21,054 nt of DNA from a virus (IMGVR_UViG_3300005435_000060:1-21054); one strand, 5' to 3'; positions 7,153 through 15,280 are shown, counted from the first letter of the stretch. The notes: a model not told the origin generated them from the sequence alone. Translations and numbers: made by a program.

Positions 7153-7577
7153 CAGAGTGACTCTATGATCTTACGAGTCGTGTGTTCGGCAGCATCAGCT
7201 ATGATATCGAAATCCTTGATGACTTCTCCGGTCAACACCGACATCATGGCTTCAACCACCAAAGCCTGGATCCTGTCGAACCGCTCAAGACGGTTTGCAC
7301 CAATTCGCTGAATCTCTCGATAGGCGCCGTCCTTGAACACTCTGAATTCGCCATTACGCTTGACGATCCAGTCGGTTTCGAAAGCCAGAGTGTCCTTGTT
7401 GATCTTGATGTAGAAACACCTGCTTTGTGGGATGACCAGCCCACCAGGGGTTACACCGTCCGTCTCACAAATCGTTCCGCCACACCAGTTCGCGATCGAT
7501 TCCATGTCGTCGCGAGGAACCTGGTATGTTTCTACAGCGCCTTCGCCAAGAATGAAATTGATGTCTTCTTCATCCAT
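7149..7577 (-). CDS. WCGG-domain phage protein with C-terminal extension, copy 1
   Basis: A 142-residue protein. Residues about 18-90 carry the same pattern as the next gene: SIANWCGGTI, a beta-strand stretch (CFYIKINKDTLAF) and DWIVKRNGEFRVFKDGAY. It then has an extra helical domain of about 50 residues (GANRLERFDRIQALVVEAMM onwards) that the downstream copy lacks. Start ATG 7577 is well supported by GGAGGG 5 bases upstream. The function is unknown. The compact basic/aromatic strand region suggests a small binding domain, and the extension may mediate oligomerisation. It overlaps the downstream paralogue by 4 bases. Confidence 0.82.
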   Translation of the reverse strand: MDEEDINFILGEGAVETYQVPRDDMESIANWCGGTICETDGVTPGGLVIPQSRCFYIKINKDTLAFETDWIVKRNGEFRVFKDGAYREIQRIGANRLERFDRIQALVVEAMMSVLTGEVIKDFDIIADAAEHTTRKIIESLW

Positions 7578-7587
7578 GCGTACCCTC

Positions 7588-7851
7588 CTAGTAACGCAGA
7601 GCGTGTCGTGCCCCGGTCCATGCGGGATTCTTGATCTTCTTGGCCTCAGCCCGTCGTTCGAGCCAGTCGAAGTACTTCTCCTTCAACCACGACGACCAGG
7701 CCTTGGTACGGCTGATCTTCGTGACGGTCGGCTCGATCTCACCCATCCAGACCTTGAACTTGTACTCGAGCTTCTTGTTCTCCGCGATGCAGATGGCGGC
7801 GATCAGGAGAGCCAGGATGCTGTCCATGGCCCCCATGATTATGAACAACAT
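7588..7851 (-). CDS. Small single-pass membrane protein (87 aa)
   Basis: The first 24 residues form a hydrophobic segment (MLFIIMGAMDSILALLIAAI), followed by a long basic cytoplasmic-type tail rich in Lys, Arg and Trp (TKAWSSWLKEKYFDWLERR). This is probably a membrane-anchored helix with a positively charged cytoplasmic part. Start ATG 7851 has GGAG 7 bases upstream. It sits 10 bases before the WCGG gene pair and 11 bases after the gene at 7863-8051. No family is recognised. Small membrane anchors inside replication operons can tether replication complexes or modify the host membrane, but nothing here decides between these. Confidence 0.75.
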   Translation of the reverse strand: MLFIIMGAMDSILALLIAAICIAENKKLEYKFKVWMGEIEPTVTKISRTKAWSSWLKEKYFDWLERRAEAKKIKNPAWTGARHALRY

Positions 7852-7862
7852 CCTTTTTCTCC

Positions 7863-8051
7863 TTAGATTCCGTACAACTTCTTGGTTTCCTCAGCCACGA
7901 CGTTCCAAATCTTTTTGATGACTTCGGAATCGGTCACGTTTTCGCCCTCGAGCATCGCCTTGCAGATGAGCTCGCTACAGCGTACTTGCTGCCAATGGAT
8001 GATGGCAACAATGTCGAGATCTATTTCTTTCTTATCTTCTTCCACACCCAC
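7863..8051 (-). CDS. Small helical protein (62 aa), unknown
   Basis: A short protein made of two predicted helices (IDLDIVAIIHWQQVRCSELI and DSEVIKKIWNVVAEETKKL) with no membrane segment. Start GTG 8051 is chosen because GAGG lies 7 bases upstream. A longer reading to 8126 would overlap the upstream gene extensively and has no binding site. Its start overlaps the 3' end of the 8021-8188 gene by 31 bases. The function is not recognised. Confidence 0.6.
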   Translation of the reverse strand: MGVEEDKKEIDLDIVAIIHWQQVRCSELICKAMLEGENVTDSEVIKKIWNVVAEETKKLYGI

Positions 8052-8188
8052 TCGACGTCCTCTAAAATCACGCAGACGATTTCGTAGTAACGGGCGACGA
8101 TCCATTCCCGACGCTTCCACACCCACTTACTGAAGTCGTAGACGACACAGCCGATCACTACCGAGAAAACGACCTCCAAGTCAGACAT
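8021..8188 (-). CDS. Small membrane-associated Trp/Lys-rich protein (55 aa)
   Basis: An N-terminal hydrophobic segment (MSDLEVVFSVVIGCVVYDF) is followed by an amphipathic, Trp- and Lys-rich tail (KWVWKRREWIVARYY and VEWVWKKIRKK), typical of interfacial membrane binding. The start ATG shares one base with the TGA stop of the SSB-like gene (TGATG), so translation is likely coupled. There is no independent ribosome binding site. The longer open frame upstream (to 8413) is Arg-rich and antisense-like, and is not the gene. Confidence 0.65.
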   Translation of the reverse strand: MSDLEVVFSVVIGCVVYDFSKWVWKRREWIVARYYEIVCVILEDVEWVWKKIRKK

Positions 8189-8715
8189 CAGTAGTCGATC
8201 TCGTCGAGATCTTCGTCCGGCTCCTCGGGAAAGTCGGACCGCCCACCGATCTCGCGAACGTTCGCGTACTTCAGTTCCAGCGCGTCCTCGTGGATCGTGA
8301 CGTAGATCGACTTGAGGTACGCGCTTATGCCGGTTTTGCCGTTGACCGTGTACTTGTACGGCTGGATGATCAGGTCGCTGGACTCGATCTCGGCCACGTC
8401 GAGCATCTGGCACAGATCCTCGTCCAGAGTCGTACGTCCGCGGCTCGTGAGCATGACGATGCGCGGTGGCCGACCCTTGAAGCTGACCTTTACCTTGAGG
8501 AAACGGAATTCCTCATCTCCGTCCTCACGCGGCGGCTTGCGCTTGACGTTGTATCCCTTGCGCTCGAGGTCGTCGGCCTGCTCCGCGGTCAGCACGACGC
8601 AGAAGTTCCGATTGCCCGCGGTGTTCATCGGGCCTTCCTTACCTTCGAAGTTGCGGAAGACGATCCGCGCTTCCTCGAACATCTCGCTACGGTCCTCGTA
8701 GCCGTTATTAACCAT
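8188..8715 (-). CDS. Probable single-stranded DNA-binding protein (phage type)
   Basis: A 175-residue protein of a family that recurs in phage replication clusters. The N terminus has EEARIVFRNFEGKEGPMN, and the core shows alternating strands such as FLKVKVSFKGRPPRIVMLTS and ISAYLKSIYVTIHEDALELKY. It ends in an acidic tail (DFPEEPDEDLDEIDY), as in SSB proteins, where the tail recruits partners. The beta-rich core plus acidic tail fits an OB-fold SSB, though I recognise the family mainly from memory and no defining motif is visible. Start ATG 8715 has AAGGA about 6 bases upstream; the longer frame to 8790 is Arg-rich and without support. Its place just downstream of the polymerase block supports a replication role. 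An alternative is a recombination mediator. Confidence 0.6.
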   Translation of the reverse strand: MVNNGYEDRSEMFEEARIVFRNFEGKEGPMNTAGNRNFCVVLTAEQADDLERKGYNVKRKPPREDGDEEFRFLKVKVSFKGRPPRIVMLTSRGRTTLDEDLCQMLDVAEIESSDLIIQPYKYTVNGKTGISAYLKSIYVTIHEDALELKYANVREIGGRSDFPEEPDEDLDEIDY

Positions 8716-8749
8716 CGTTTTCCTTCTTCGTAGAGATTGAGAACGTCTC

Positions 8750-9133
8750 CTAGGCGTACGTACCGTTCCGCAGCGTGCTGTCAGGAACACAGACGTTGTC
8801 GATCTTGCGATAGGCGTCGATGTAAGTCTCGCCCTTCTCGCCGTTGTGGGTGATCTCGATGTAGATGTTGTCCGGTCGCGTCGTCGCGAAGAGACCCTTC
8901 CAGTTCTTCAGGGTCTTGCTGAACCACACGCAGTAGACCTCGTATGCCGGCAGCTCGGCGCCATTGGTGTTGAAGCTCCACTGTGTGTCGTACCAGGTTC
9001 TGACGAGCTCCTTGCCGAGGCGTATGTAGTCCATCTGGTTGTCGCCCGACAGAACCTCGTCCTCGAATTCCTTGCCGACAACGGGCAGGATCGCCGTGGT
9101 GTCGTTTCCGTTCGGACGATCTCGCATCTGCAT
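8750..9133 (-). CDS. Conserved phage protein resembling DUF6275
   Basis: A 127-residue protein whose C-terminal half matches a phage family I recall as DUF6275: KELVRTWYD, then YEVYCVWFSKTLKNWKGLFA, then IYIEITHNGEKGETYIDAYRK. The function is unknown. The compact strand-rich domain is usually encoded near replication or regulatory genes. Start ATG 9133 is chosen because AAGGAGAG lies 5 bases upstream. The frame is open up to GTG 9307, which follows GGGGG by 6 bases and would give 185 residues with a hydrophobic start. However, the added codons have less G/C at third positions, so I treat the extension as non-coding. If the extension is not translated, 9134-9372 has no gene. Confidence 0.72.
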   Translation of the reverse strand: MQMRDRPNGNDTTAILPVVGKEFEDEVLSGDNQMDYIRLGKELVRTWYDTQWSFNTNGAELPAYEVYCVWFSKTLKNWKGLFATTRPDNIYIEITHNGEKGETYIDAYRKIDNVCVPDSTLRNGTYA

Positions 9134-9372
9134 GATCTCTCTCCTTCGTGCCCTTTCGGCATCGTGGTCTTCAGTAATCCAACTCCCCAACACCACGTCG
9201 GTTTCCCCCTCCATGAAACAACTATCGTATGTCTTACTAGCGCCAATTCTGTAACAGAACAGCAGAAACGCGCCCCATAGGAATTTTCGATCCTTCAGAT
9301 TAAGCACGTTATACCCCCGAATGGGGAGATGAACGCCTGAGTGCGGCAGACGCCCACCTCCCCGGTCTGTGG

Positions 9373-9453
9373 TTACTTCGAGAAATGCTTGTACAGCTTG
9401 GTGATGCGTATGCGGTGCCAGATGAGCGCACCGAGTAGAGACATGAACCTCAC
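9373..9453 (-). CDS. Very small basic/hydrophobic peptide (26 aa)
   Basis: A 26-codon frame starting GTG 9453, 4 bases after GGAG, or ATG 9444, directly after the 60-residue gene whose TAG stop overlaps that binding site. The peptide has a short hydrophobic stretch (MSLLGALIWH) followed by a basic tail (RIRITKLYKHFSK), like a membrane-active or anchored micro-protein. Support is the ribosome binding site, the tight operon spacing and the similar architecture of neighbouring small proteins. No family is recognised. Confidence 0.4.
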   Translation of the reverse strand: MRFMSLLGALIWHRIRITKLYKHFSK

Positions 9454-9460
9454 GGTTCTC

Positions 9461-9643
9461 CTACGGGTTGTGACGACGGAGGATGCCGATCAACTGATCG
9501 CGGAGAGGAGTGTCCTTGTCGAGCTCGATGACGACCGCCACGTCACATTTCGGATCGTCCGACGGCTGCTCGATGGTGGCTTCGCCGATCTGAGTTCTGG
9601 CACCGGCAACGTAGACGATGAGTGGAACTCTACGCCGATTCAT
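9461..9643 (-). CDS. Small hypothetical protein (60 aa)
   Basis: A soluble 60-residue protein with two predicted strands (RVPLIVYVAGA and CDVAVVIELD) and a basic C-terminal helix (LRDQLIGILRRH). It overlaps the end of the upstream gene by 14 bases and has only a weak binding site, so it is probably translated by coupling. No family is recognised. Confidence 0.6.
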   Translation of the reverse strand: MNRRRVPLIVYVAGARTQIGEATIEQPSDDPKCDVAVVIELDKDTPLRDQLIGILRRHNP

Positions 9644-9962
9644 CGCGCAGCTCGTGTTGCGTGTTCTTCCGGATCCGGCAGGCCGAGCACGTGCATCCCT
9701 CGTAGTTCTCGAAGTGCCCGTCGTTCTTGCTTCGCCGGTAATCGTCGATCGCCTTGAGTGCCCAGAGCTCGACCTCCTCGACGTACAGGAGAGCCTGCCC
9801 CTTGCCGAGACCCTCCGGCAACACCTTGTTCAGGAGTTCGGCCGTGAACCGCAGCTGGCACGTCACGTCGTGCGTCATCTTGCCCGGGTTCGTATCCTCG
9901 TTGAACTCGAACTCCTGGCCGAAGATCGGGAAACGCTTGTCGATCTCTTCCTTGTCGAGCAT
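9630..9962 (-). CDS. Hypothetical protein with C-x-C-x-x-C motif (110 aa)
   Basis: A 110-residue soluble protein. The N-terminal part reads EIDKRFPIFGQEFEFNE, the centre is a long helix (GQALLYVEEVELWALKAIDDY), and near the C terminus is CTCSACRIRK (C-x-C-x-x-C). Three closely spaced cysteines suggest a half zinc-binding site that would need a fourth ligand, perhaps the preceding His or dimer formation. Start ATG 9962 is supported by AGGAGG 4 bases upstream; the longer frame to 10073 lacks such a site. Function unknown. Confidence 0.75.
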   Translation of the reverse strand: MLDKEEIDKRFPIFGQEFEFNEDTNPGKMTHDVTCQLRFTAELLNKVLPEGLGKGQALLYVEEVELWALKAIDDYRRSKNDGHFENYEGCTCSACRIRKNTQHELRDESA

Positions 9963-9970
9963 CACACCTC

Positions 9971-10147
9971 CTACTTGTTCACGATGTTCAGGTACGTCAC
10001 GAGGGCTCGGACCTTGTTTCGCGTCGACAACTGGTTCAAGAAATCGAACCATTCGAGTCTGGTCGCGGTGCACTCAGACGTCTTATGGAGCTTGACGAAC
10101 CACCAAGCGTACTCGGTGGCTCGGAGTATCACGGTGTCTCCAGGCAT
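9971..10147 (-). CDS. Small hypothetical protein (58 aa)
   Basis: A 58-residue soluble basic/aromatic protein with VILRATEYAWWFVKLHKT near the start, followed by two helices. Start ATG 10147 is chosen because AAAGG lies 6 bases upstream; GTG 10153 has no spacing. It sits 15 bases after the polymerase stop and 8 bases before the C-x-C-x-x-C protein start, so it belongs to the replication operon. The function is not recognised. Confidence 0.6.
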   Translation of the reverse strand: MPGDTVILRATEYAWWFVKLHKTSECTATRLEWFDFLNQLSTRNKVRALVTYLNIVNK

Positions 10148-10162
10148 TTCCACCCTTTTTTT

Positions 10163-13100
10163 CTACTTGACGAAGTCGGCGAAATTCCCGAACTTCTCGA
10201 TAGTCTTCATCGCCTCGTCCACCAAGACTTCGTAGTAGCTGAGATCCACGATATCCGTAAGCAGACCGTCACCATTCACCGAGAAGACCATGTCCTGAAA
10301 CGTGAGTTCGTCGGACACCTCGATGTGGAGTGCTTTGACCATATCGGCTTCGAGCCATAGATAACCCTTGGTTCCGCTGACGGCATACGGCTTTTCGTCC
10401 CGAACCACAACGAGCTTGGCACCACCGGTCGACTTGAGGACCGGCACGAACAAGCCTGTACGTCCCACAAAGTGCATGCCCTTGTAGGGTGTGGCCGGCG
10501 TTGCCTCGGATTCATTGAAGTCGAGGTACATGGCCGAAGGTGCCTTGACCTGCTTGGTCTCGCACAAATCTGCGAAGGTGATCGGCTCCTCGCTGAACAG
10601 TGCCTTGAAGACCACCGGGTGCTGGAATTGAGCACCGACGGCATCCCATTTGGATCCAGCACGAGCGATGTAGACCGCTTCGTTCACGAGGCAGAACTTG
10701 TCATAGGTCTTCTCGTGCTCGAAGTCGTAGCCGTACCGCTTACCGAACTCCGTGATGAAATCGATGATCTCCGGTGTGGCATTGGGGATCTTGATCGAGT
10801 CCGTCTTGATGTGGACCACCTGGAACCCGCGCTCCTGCACTGCGTGCTTCAGGTCGATCATGAACAGAGCACCGCGCTTGGCGACGATGTTATCCTTGTT
10901 CCGAGGATCACGAAACGGGTTGTCGAAGCTGGCCGAAGTCAGACCGTAGACGATGTTGATCGCCAATTTGAGCGCGAGAGATAGTTCTGCTGCAGCCTCA
11001 GGCGTTCCAAGATAAGGCTCGAGGGCGCCTCCCAGCATGGATCGCGCTGTATCGTAATCCTTGCGCTTGATCGCGAGACGCACGTCCGTGAGAGCATTGA
11101 AATTCTTCGTGTAAGGACCAAACACATCCAATACACGAATCGAAGTCGGATGCATTGAAGCCACATCCAGAACCGCCACATCAGTGTACATCCCTGGCTC
11201 TGCATAAACATATCCTCCTTCCCCGACCTCTTCGCCCCGATATGTGCTCTTTCCGAAGTCATATACATACCCCGGGAATTCCTGGTTCAGATCGGTATAG
11301 ACGAACCGCTCCTGCGGATTCCGATCCTTGCCAAACACGATCCTCGCAGTGTGCTTCTGCGTGGTGTCGTTGACAGTCAGTCCACTCAGCTCCGCCAGAA
11401 TCTGCCGAGCCACGAAATCCTGCCGCCGCGCATCGAATGTAGCCTCGGTGGCGATGACGTCGTTGACGCAGTACTCGACAACCTTGGGCCAGAACTCTTC
11501 GGGAACCGGCTCATCCCACGGCATATCGAGCTCCATGTGGTGGAGGCCCAGTTCGATTTCGTACTTCTTCAAACTCTGCTTCTTCGAAGTGAAATCGTAG
11601 ATGTCGGTGTACGACAGGCTGTAGGCCTCGCCGAACATCGCACCCTGATTGCCGCTGATGATCTTCTTCGAGAGCTCATAGAGCTGTTGGTTGTTGTAGC
11701 CCATGAAGGCCGCCCAGAGGATATGGTTGTCATACCTCCGATTGTTGAAGCCGACCAGCTTGAACTGCATGAGCCCTTCGATTTCCTTGGGGCTCGGGTT
11801 GATCATCCGGATGACGATGTCGTCCTTCTCGTACTTCCAGCACACGACGAAGAGGTTGGGGAACACCTCGATGTCGAAGAAGATGATCGGGTCATCCTTG
11901 CGCGGCGTGGTGGGCGTGTCTTCCACTGTGACGTCCGATTTGAACTTCATCCTCTGGACCGTCTTGAGGCAGACGAGCGCATGGTTGCTGCTGTTATTAG
12001 CAAAAGCCATAATTTTCGGGCGAAGGTCCGTAACGTCATAGACCATGCCCGACTCGTTCGCGTCCTCGAGGATCTTCCAGATGAAGTCGATCGACGGTTT
12101 GGTACCGGGGTGGATCTCCTTCCTCAGGTTTCTGGCGATCAGTTCCCGAAGGCCCTTCTCGCTTTGAAGTACCTTGGGCTCGATCATCGGCTTTCTCTCC
12201 TTGAAAGGGAGCCCACTGCTTATCGTGGCGACTGCCACGTTATTGCACTTACTCAGCCTTCGTCGGAGAGAGCTGTTTCCAGTGAAGACTTTGATCTCGA
12301 TTCCAGGAGAATACTCTTTAGCGAGATCGGCCGGTTCTCCATCGTAAATATAGTGGAGATGAACACCGCCCCCAGACTTACTGAGTTCGGCGTAGGTGGC
12401 GGGCCAAGCACTTGCCGCCTCAAGATTTCGTTCGAGTACCTTGTGTCCATGCTCGTTCTTCAAATCGAAATCGATGACGATATGGTTCTCAGGCAGCTTA
12501 ACGAAATGGACACGAGAGGTATCCAAGTCGCTCAGGATTGTCGTACAGACCTGATCTGGGCGAGGTTTCTGCATAACGCCGTTGATCGGACGTTCTTCGC
12601 GATCCCAGTACTTCTCAGGGGTTTCGTCTTCCTTGCCATATTGAGCTGGCAAGTCTGCGCACATCTGGTCCAGGATGGATGTGGTTTCATCCAAGACCAG
12701 GGAGAAAGTCTTGGAATCCTGCTCCAATGGGACCTTGAACGGTTGAGCGACGAAGCCCTTGTAATAGCTTCGAACCGAGACTCCGTCCACTACAGAGCGA
12801 TCCAAGAATTCGTTGAAATAGTTCTTGAGCTCTTCGCGGAACTTGTACTGAGGCAGTTTGAACTCGAGAGAAGCCTCGGCGCAGTATTCCTTGTAGAGCT
12901 CCCACGCCTGCTTGAGCGTCGCACCGTCCTGTGCCTTGAAGATGTCGTAGTACGCCTCGATGAAGTTGAAGAACACATCTGTCTGCAACATCATGTCGAG
13001 TGGGCGATAAGTATTGTAGTAGTTTTTGCCCATCTCCCGGTAGACCTCGAGGCAGTGATGCGCGATAGCGCCCAGCTCGAAGTCGATCTGCGACATCAGC

Positions 13101-14023
13101 GAGAAGTAGTGATTCGCCTCCAGTCGCTTGCCGGTCGGCTTGACGTCGATCAGACGTCGGATGAGACCGGACTTGGCGTCGGTGATCTTCACCGGCTTGT
13201 TGGTGCCCATGAAGAGAAATGCGTTGATCCGTGATGTGTAGCCCGGCTTGTACTTCTCGTTGATAGTCATGTCCTCGTGGGACACGATCGAATTCAGTTT
13301 GCTGTTGTCCTCGATGCGAGACAGATCGCCGTCGTGCTGGATTGCGACGAGTGGATTGCTCTTGAACGCCTCGGTCGCGAAGGAGTTGTTGTTTCCGACG
13401 AGAGCCTTAGCCTCGAATGTGGTGCAGTACCCCTCGAAGAGTTTCTGCACGATGTTGAGGATTGTCGATTTACCGGTACCACCGGGGCCGTAGAAGACCA
13501 GGAACTTTTGGATTTTTTTGGAGTCCCCAGAAACCACGGCCCCGATAGCCCATTCAATCTTCGCTCGCTCCTCGGCATCGTACAGGGTAGATGTGATCTC
13601 ATCCCATGCAGGATGAGGGCCGGGAGCAAGAGAATATGGAAGTCGACGGCTGATATAATCCGTCTTCTTGACTTCTGTGTTTGCAAACGCCAGCTTCGCG
13701 TCAAGCTCGTGCGAGTTGTCGCTGACGTTTTTCATGAACGTTTTGAACTGCTTCCAAGTGTTGGTGGTAAATGAGCCAAGGATCTTAACCGTACACGAAA
13801 TTCCGTCGGCTCTGAGCTTGTCCGCGTGCTCGTTTAGAGCCTTGTCAACGAGATCTACCACGCGGTATTCATCCGTAGACCAGAGACCAGCTTCCTCGTC
13901 CCATATTCCGTAGAACGATTGAGCGCGAATCATGAGATCCTGGGATCTGCAGACGGTGAAATCGGGGAATACGCTGAGCACGCCACCCCGCTTCTCTTCC
14001 GTGCGGATTTTAAAGAAATCCAT
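10163..14023 (-). CDS. Helicase-primase-polymerase fusion: D5/SF3 helicase, AEP-like domain, family B DNA polymerase
   Basis: A 1286-residue replication protein. Residues 30-70 look like a D5_N domain (FYGIWDEEAGLWSTDEYRVV). The SF3 helicase follows: Walker A GPGGTGKST (179-187), the B region LVAIQHDGD (225-233), motif C MGTNKP (272-277) and arginines 289-290. Next comes a primase-like (AEP) domain with IDFD (517-520), SGGGVHLHY (550-558) and GIEIKVF (574-580). The 3'-5' exonuclease motifs are FFDIEVFP (715-722, Asp717 and Glu719), GFNNRRYD (758-765) and YCVND (851-855). Family B palm motifs are DVASMHPTS (953-961), KLAINIVYG (1019-1027) and IKTDS (1072-1076). Departures from consensus are His958 where most family B enzymes have the Tyr of SLYPS, and Lys1073 replacing the first Asp of DTDS. 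Start ATG 14023 follows AAAGGAGGG. The protein should unwind, prime and copy phage DNA. The order helicase then AEP then polymerase differs from AEP-helicase PrimPols. Confidence 0.9.
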   Translation of the reverse strand: MDFFKIRTEEKRGGVLSVFPDFTVCRSQDLMIRAQSFYGIWDEEAGLWSTDEYRVVDLVDKALNEHADKLRADGISCTVKILGSFTTNTWKQFKTFMKNVSDNSHELDAKLAFANTEVKKTDYISRRLPYSLAPGPHPAWDEITSTLYDAEERAKIEWAIGAVVSGDSKKIQKFLVFYGPGGTGKSTILNIVQKLFEGYCTTFEAKALVGNNNSFATEAFKSNPLVAIQHDGDLSRIEDNSKLNSIVSHEDMTINEKYKPGYTSRINAFLFMGTNKPVKITDAKSGLIRRLIDVKPTGKRLEANHYFSLMSQIDFELGAIAHHCLEVYREMGKNYYNTYRPLDMMLQTDVFFNFIEAYYDIFKAQDGATLKQAWELYKEYCAEASLEFKLPQYKFREELKNYFNEFLDRSVVDGVSVRSYYKGFVAQPFKVPLEQDSKTFSLVLDETTSILDQMCADLPAQYGKEDETPEKYWDREERPINGVMQKPRPDQVCTTILSDLDTSRVHFVKLPENHIVIDFDLKNEHGHKVLERNLEAASAWPATYAELSKSGGGVHLHYIYDGEPADLAKEYSPGIEIKVFTGNSSLRRRLSKCNNVAVATISSGLPFKERKPMIEPKVLQSEKGLRELIARNLRKEIHPGTKPSIDFIWKILEDANESGMVYDVTDLRPKIMAFANNSSNHALVCLKTVQRMKFKSDVTVEDTPTTPRKDDPIIFFDIEVFPNLFVVCWKYEKDDIVIRMINPSPKEIEGLMQFKLVGFNNRRYDNHILWAAFMGYNNQQLYELSKKIISGNQGAMFGEAYSLSYTDIYDFTSKKQSLKKYEIELGLHHMELDMPWDEPVPEEFWPKVVEYCVNDVIATEATFDARRQDFVARQILAELSGLTVNDTTQKHTARIVFGKDRNPQERFVYTDLNQEFPGYVYDFGKSTYRGEEVGEGGYVYAEPGMYTDVAVLDVASMHPTSIRVLDVFGPYTKNFNALTDVRLAIKRKDYDTARSMLGGALEPYLGTPEAAAELSLALKLAINIVYGLTSASFDNPFRDPRNKDNIVAKRGALFMIDLKHAVQERGFQVVHIKTDSIKIPNATPEIIDFITEFGKRYGYDFEHEKTYDKFCLVNEAVYIARAGSKWDAVGAQFQHPVVFKALFSEEPITFADLCETKQVKAPSAMYLDFNESEATPATPYKGMHFVGRTGLFVPVLKSTGGAKLVVVRDEKPYAVSGTKGYLWLEADMVKALHIEVSDELTFQDMVFSVNGDGLLTDIVDLSYYEVLVDEAMKTIEKFGNFADFVK

Positions 14024-14037
14024 CTACCCTCCTTTCG

Positions 14038-14571
14038 CTAGCTCTGTTCCAGTACGTAGGCGCTAAGCTGGTACCAGAGCTCTACATTTCGCTGATCCTC
14101 GTCCGGGTTTTTGAGCGGGAAGAACCCACCTTTTCCGTCTGATTCGTACTTACGGAATATCACTCGCTCCAAGATGGTGTCCACAGGCTTTTTGAGCAGA
14201 CGGACATCATCGCGATATCTATCCAGCTTGAGATTCTGAACGAGACGCCAAAACCAATAATGCGGCTCACTATCGTCTTCGAAGGCAAGACGGCGCCCGA
14301 GCCCGATCATCAGTTCCAGCATCGAACAGCCCATGTCCATCCAGTCCTGATCGATGTCATCTATCGACAAATCCTGGATGAACTCAGATCGCAGAGCCTT
14401 CCCATCCTCCGCACGGTTCTCGTCGTTTGGAATACGCCACACGAACTCTTTTGTGAAGAGGTGTTTGAGCAGCTTCCAATACGTCAGGGAAGGATCTGTG
14501 ATCTCGGGATCAGCTACTTGACTGTACAGCCATACAAAGTATGACTCGTCAAGGGGCTGATTACTGTCCAT
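14038..14571 (-). CDS. Conserved phage protein upstream of the polymerase (177 aa)
   Basis: A mostly helical soluble protein with a WLYSQV start region (13-18), a KLLKHLFTKEFVWRI segment and a distinctive NDENRAEDGKALRSEF motif (about 48-63), then helices with LELMIGLGRRLAF and HYWFWRLVQNL. The pattern of hydrophobic helix, then D-x-N-R-x-x-D-G-x-x-L-R, recurs in phages of Gram-positive hosts, in my memory usually beside replication genes. The function is not established. The gene overlaps the previous one by 11 bases, and its ATG sits in GGGGCTGGGTG, so coupled translation is likely. It is 14 bases upstream of the polymerase and may act with it. Confidence 0.78.
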   Translation of the reverse strand: MDSNQPLDESYFVWLYSQVADPEITDPSLTYWKLLKHLFTKEFVWRIPNDENRAEDGKALRSEFIQDLSIDDIDQDWMDMGCSMLELMIGLGRRLAFEDDSEPHYWFWRLVQNLKLDRYRDDVRLLKKPVDTILERVIFRKYESDGKGGFFPLKNPDEDQRNVELWYQLSAYVLEQS

Positions 14572-15280
14572 CACCCAGCCCCAAGACTTCATGTGCATAT
14601 GATCCGGCGGAGCGAGAAATCTCGAAATCCTTCTCCGCCACGAAACTCCGAACGTAGAGCGTGTTCGCATCATCAGCGACGAACAGGCCCAAGAGATCGC
14701 CGACCCAGCGATCGCGCTCGTCGCCTTCGATCACCTCGTCCTCCATGTTCGAGAGAACTTGATCTCCGGCGTAGTATGTCAGTTGTACCTGCTCGTGCCC
14801 CAGCTCATCGGCGAAGAATTGCTCCTCCGTGATCAACACGGGCTTAGCGTGATGTGTGACGCTGTGGGTGGTGTCCACCGTGTCTGCACTCTGCGTCGAC
14901 GGGATCGAGCGTTCGGGTAGCTGATAGACCGCGGCGTAGTTGATCGCGGGTACTGACGGTTTGGAGGGGATGATCGTCTCCAACGGCGTCGGATTGTTGT
15001 TGTCCGGTTGGTACGAAGTGACAACTTCTTCCACAGCAGCTCTGAGTTCGTCAACCCCCTTTTGTTCTGCTTGCGTCAGCCACTCCTCGTATTCCTTCAC
15101 GGCTTGTTCGCCGGCGGTCTCGAGCTTCTTCTCGAATTCCGCCTCAGCAGCGTCGAGCTTGGACTCCATCAGGTAGTTGTAGTGGCCCTGTAACTGCTTC
15201 AGGCCGAGAAAGTACCCCGTCGCGAAGCTCACGACCACGACGGGGACCAACGCTGGAGTTGTTTTGAACTTGATCCTCAT
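14561..15280 (-). CDS. Membrane-anchored conserved phage protein (239 aa)
   Basis: The N terminus has a basic lead and a transmembrane helix (ALVPVVVVSFATGYFLGL, about 10-27). A coiled-coil-like region rich in Glu, Ala and Lys (about 38-85) and a Pro/Ser/Thr linker (about 92-135) follow. The C-terminal domain (about 140-235) has VQLTYYAGDQVLSNMEDEVI, then DRWVGDLLGLFVADD, then TLYVRSFVAEKDFEISRS. That domain occurs in related phage proteins near similar small membrane proteins; no function is known to me. The order anchor, coiled coil, linker, domain suggests an anchored protein that oligomerises or holds a binding domain away from the membrane. Start ATG 15280 has GGAAGG 9 bases upstream. 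The longer frame to 15361 overlaps the previous gene and is not supported. Confidence 0.75.
   Translation of the reverse strand: MRIKFKTTPALVPVVVVSFATGYFLGLKQLQGHYNYLMESKLDAAEAEFEKKLETAGEQAVKEYEEWLTQAEQKGVDELRAAVEEVVTSYQPDNNNPTPLETIIPSKPSVPAINYAAVYQLPERSIPSTQSADTVDTTHSVTHHAKPVLITEEQFFADELGHEQVQLTYYAGDQVLSNMEDEVIEGDERDRWVGDLLGLFVADDANTLYVRSFVAEKDFEISRSAGSYAHEVLGLGDGQ

Noticed and set aside
11351-13234. Long plus-strand open frame of 627 codons
   Set aside because: It is the antisense of the helicase-primase-polymerase gene, has no ribosome site or recognisable domain, and the minus strand carries ordered catalytic motifs throughout.
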